From Casuarius casuarius (Eukaryota > Chordata > Aves > Casuariiformes > Casuariidae): a DNA stretch of 64,000 bases. The notes beneath the pieces were generated by a model. It saw only the letters and a list, made by a program, of their open reading frames with translations, searched no databases and was not told the origin of the DNA. The first letter of the stretch is position 1. Every line of letters starts with the position of its first letter. The stretch lies in NCBI GenBank assembly GCA_003342895.1, contig PTFA01000159.1:1969233-2033232 (forward strand), given 5' to 3'. This document shows positions 60,945 through 64,000 of the stretch, one piece after another. The position numbers were made by a program, and so were the translations under genes.

Positions 60945-63900
60945 GTAAGTAGGGAGAGGGAATGGTTGCAAGCAGCAGCTTTGTTGTTGTCTTTTAAAAT
61001 AAACTGCTGTTTGGCAAGCCAAGAATCAATTTTGTAGGGATTCACTCAGGAGACTTCTACCAGCTGTTTGAAAAGCACAGCACTTTCTCTGACATTCATT
61101 AAATTACAACTTGAAGCGTCTCTCCATTACTGTTATGTTCATTTTAAGATCTCTGTTAAGAAAAGATATGGTATTTTATAATGCAAAGTATAGACTAAAC
61201 TTTAAACAAGTCTCCTTGGTACTGTGACAGTAATTTGAAGCATAAAGTTTGAGCTTTCTTTACAGCTTGCTTTAGCATTATTGAAACGTGTAGTACAACT
61301 TGTCTGCCCCAAACAACTTGATGAGCATTTCTGTTTGTACCGCAGGAACTTTCCAAAGATTTATATTTATTTGCCAAGAAGGAACTTCTCATTTTCATTT
61401 GAAATCATGAAGACATTTAAAAAAAAAAATAAAACTGATAAGCATTCAGAGACTGATTCTCCTGTATCAAAGGAGCAGTATGACTGCATTTTGATGAGAA
61501 TGAAGAATGTAAAGATACAGTACTGTGTTACTCAAGAAAGAGTTTTATCTATCTTAAAGCTTCTGTTTTCCATAAAGTAACATGAACAATGCTGTATGGC
61601 AGCTCTTTTCTGTGTCAGTAACACAGGCTAGTAAGAGAATTCACACAGTGGCAAATACGTAACAGTCCAAGTGATTGTTTTACTTTTTAATTTTTTTAAA
61701 GCAAGTTATGTCACCTCACGTAACACTGATTATATACACCCACAGCCATCTAACATCATTAAGACCTAAAGCAAAACAAAGGCAGCAGTCTTGGATAAAC
61801 CCTTTTATTAACAATTGGAGCAACAAGTTCAGAGAGAGGGTACAAGGAGGAATGGTATGTCACTAGTTTGAAAAATATGTGGCTAGCCTGGTCTTACAGA
61901 CCATAATATATCAGTGCCATACTATGCTGCAGTTTTTCTAGTGAAGAAGTTTCCTTTAATTGAGAAAGAGTAGTCATTATGTTCACTGAATAAATAGCAT
62001 GACTAGACTGTGGTGAAAACTTGAGAAAAATATCTGAATTAACTGCAGAAGGTCAGTAAAAGTTTAAATCAGTCTCACAACTAGAGGGAAAAATAATCTA
62101 TCTGTGATTTAGATCATCTAAATCCTGAGTGAGCCATGCTCCAGGCATATACTGCTAATTTTGTTTAATTTTGCTATGATTGTTTCTTTAGATTGCACAG
62201 TTAAGGTCTGCCTTTGAGGGATTAAGCAAAATAATTTTACAATTATTTCTGAAAAGAAATAGTTTTGTATCACCAAAAAGCACCTGTTAATAAGGGGTAT
62301 TTGTTTGCAGTGGATACTTGTTAACTTTTTAAGGGTTTGTTGAGGTTGCTAATTTGCTAGTTTCTCAGCATAGCTGTGTGTGCCCTGAAACAGCTGGCTA
62401 GGACATTAGTGTGCCTGAAAACAGGAAGTGAATCATTTTTTCTTTAAGTGTTATAGAAATACTAGTGTTAGAGTCTCTTCAGTTGATTCTCTTCTCATTT
62501 ACACCAACTTTTGGTTCTTCAGGAGATAATACAGGTCCCATTATATCAATGATAGCCCTGGAATGGATTTCAACATTGTTAAAGAATTTGTCCATAAAAA
62601 CTCACTGAAGTTATTTCTGATATACCAAGTGCTAATGTGAATAAAACTTGATGCATTAGCTGAAGAGTTAAGTGTTGGATAAGCCTTAGGTTTTCATTCA
62701 AGGGCAAAAGGGAGGCTATGAAAAGGTGCCTTCCTGTAGTCATGTCTGTATGCTGAAGGCCCAGTGGTGTGATTCAGCTGACTAAAATAAACTTTACTGC
62801 TCCAACTGCTATTGCAAATACACTGTTGGCAACAGAGAATAAGCTTTCTTTGTGTGTCTTCAAAAAAACTCAAGGAGTCACAAGGCCTGTAAAACCAGTG
62901 TAATAGCTTGAGTATAGATGACCACAGTGTCTAACGATCTTGCATAGGACACAAGCACAGACTTATTTCTACTATAAGTGCAGCTGCTGCACGATGTTTC
63001 TTTCATTTAGGAAATAATTCTGAGAGGGTGCTGGATGCTGTGTTCTATTTACCTTTGACATAAGGGGGCGGGGAGGTCCTCTTTAGTAGGTTTTCACCTT
63101 CTCTATGTGGCTTTGATAGCTTTCCTACTAATGTCGTTTAGATGTTGAATAATATGCAAGTGACAGCTTTGGAGAGAGAACAGGAGCCTGCTAAGCCTCA
63201 AGTATGCCTGTAGGTGTGTTTGAAGAGAGAGAACTTCCCCTATTTCTGTGTGTTTCTGTCTCACCACGACTATTTCTTGAGTGAGTACAATGGTACATGG
63301 CAGCCAGCTGGGTCACTTATGGAGAAAAGTCAGGATGAAGGTAAAAATATTGTCCACACAGACCAAGCAACTGTTATCTCTGTTCTTTGCTGTGGACTTT
63401 TCTTTTTTTTTTTTCTTTAAGGTATGTGGCCTAACAGCCACTGACACATACTGCCAGGATCTTTTTTGTAACTGGTTTGCTGACAGTGAGAGCTTACACT
63501 CAGCAGTCAGTGTGAGTTTTGCTGCGTGGTATGAGAGTTGAGATTTTTGCTTCTAGTTGGATTAGTGCCTGCTTTAGCACTTGTGTCAGAGCAGGAGGGG
63601 TTGGCAGTCTCATTTTCTGAGTGATTGCTGTTTGTACTTACCATGTTGTAACAGAATCAGGGATCAGAAACAACGGGTTTTCATTCCTGTTCTTACTACC
63701 ACATCTACTCCTCAGCGTGCAGGCTAAAATCTTGAGAGAGGAATGTTATATTTTTGTTTGTATGTTGTTACTTGCAGGTTTAAGAATACTCTGCGGTTGG
63801 CATGCTCCAAATGTTTTCAGGAGGAGACTGTGGTGATTAGGTGTCTTGTTTTATAATATTTGCTTGGAAGAGGAGTTGAATAGAAGTATTTTTGGCATTT

Positions 63901-64000
63901 CTTGTAGTTACTGAAATGCCTGTCAGGAATAAAGATGGCTGTGATTATAATTCTGGAGGTAAGCCATGAGAAACCATAGGCAGAAAATTCAGGTGGGAAA
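60945..64000 (+). other. FSHR: FSHR intron 1, 5' part
   Basis: The intron begins with the strong donor GTAAGTAGG right after exon 1 and runs past the window end. I looked for exon 2, which encodes the first repeats after the N-terminal cysteine cluster (human begins RFVLTKL), and saw no match to 64000. FSHR intron 1 is long in other vertebrates, so this is expected. The open frames here, such as 61281-61580 and 63281-63541, are short, low-complexity or lysine-rich and look like chance. A T-rich tract followed directly by AAG|GTATGT lies at 63398-63427. Confidence 0.88.

Noticed and set aside
60945..64000. FSHR exon 2
   Set aside because: No frame resembling the exon 2 leucine-rich repeat is visible; intron 1 is expected to be long.
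1..64000. CRISPR arrays, insertion sequences, bacterial operons or endogenous viruses
   Set aside because: No regularly spaced repeats, transposase, phage or retroviral coding blocks. The only reverse transcriptase pieces are CR1.

Overview
The window looks like vertebrate nuclear DNA, most likely from a bird; a crocodilian is the main alternative. It is AT-rich. Its recognisable repeats are almost all CR1 LINEs, and one of these has the avian-type CR1 3' end. There is also one MIR-like CORE-SINE relic, a few fold-back repeat relics and simple repeats. I see no L1 or Alu-type elements and no bacterial features such as operons, ribosome binding sites or dense long ORFs. Single N bases at 7825, 30326 and 30328 indicate a draft assembly.

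The only protein-coding sequence I can support is coding exon 1 of the follicle-stimulating hormone receptor gene (FSHR), + strand, 60793-60944. It encodes the signal peptide and the cysteine-rich start of the hormone-binding leucine-rich-repeat domain, and ends in a strong splice donor. The sequence before it is the proximal promoter and 5' UTR, with an E-box (CACATG) exactly 124 bases upstream of the ATG. Everything from 60945 to the window end is the start of FSHR intron 1; exon 2 is not present. By known vertebrate synteny the roughly 60 kb upstream is the gene desert between NRXN1 and FSHR, and I see no NRXN1 exon in it.

Region by region. 1-22149: intergenic, with simple repeats, short hairpins and one stop-poor patch (about 3190-3870). 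22150-26573: a CR1 cluster, in which an old antisense copy (22150-24260) lies head-to-head with a younger sense copy (24435-26573) that keeps pieces of the ORF1 esterase, endonuclease, reverse transcriptase and 3' end. 26574-40734: intergenic, with a hairpin, a diverged direct repeat (28767 and 29859), small CR1 scraps and a possible coding relic on the - strand at 31945-32468. 40735-40985: a MIR-like SINE. 40986-46710: intergenic, including a 22-copy TG repeat and a stop-poor patch at 44600-44910. 46711-48880: a second long antisense CR1. 48881-54258: intergenic, including a fold-back relic near 52790-52895 and the most GC-rich patch (51860-52265). 54259-54955: an antisense CR1 3' end. 54956-60600: intergenic, with small tandem duplications, a pair of CCCATGGG palindromes and a CTCF-like motif. 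60601-64000: FSHR promoter, exon 1 and intron 1.

I found no convincing undescribed biological system. The observations most worth checking are the E-box position, a recursive-splice-like site in intron 1 (63398-63427), the duplicated CCCATGGG palindromes (56449-56491) and the unidentified frame-shifted reading frame at 31945-32468. Most of the open frames in the window are short, overlap on both strands and look like chance.
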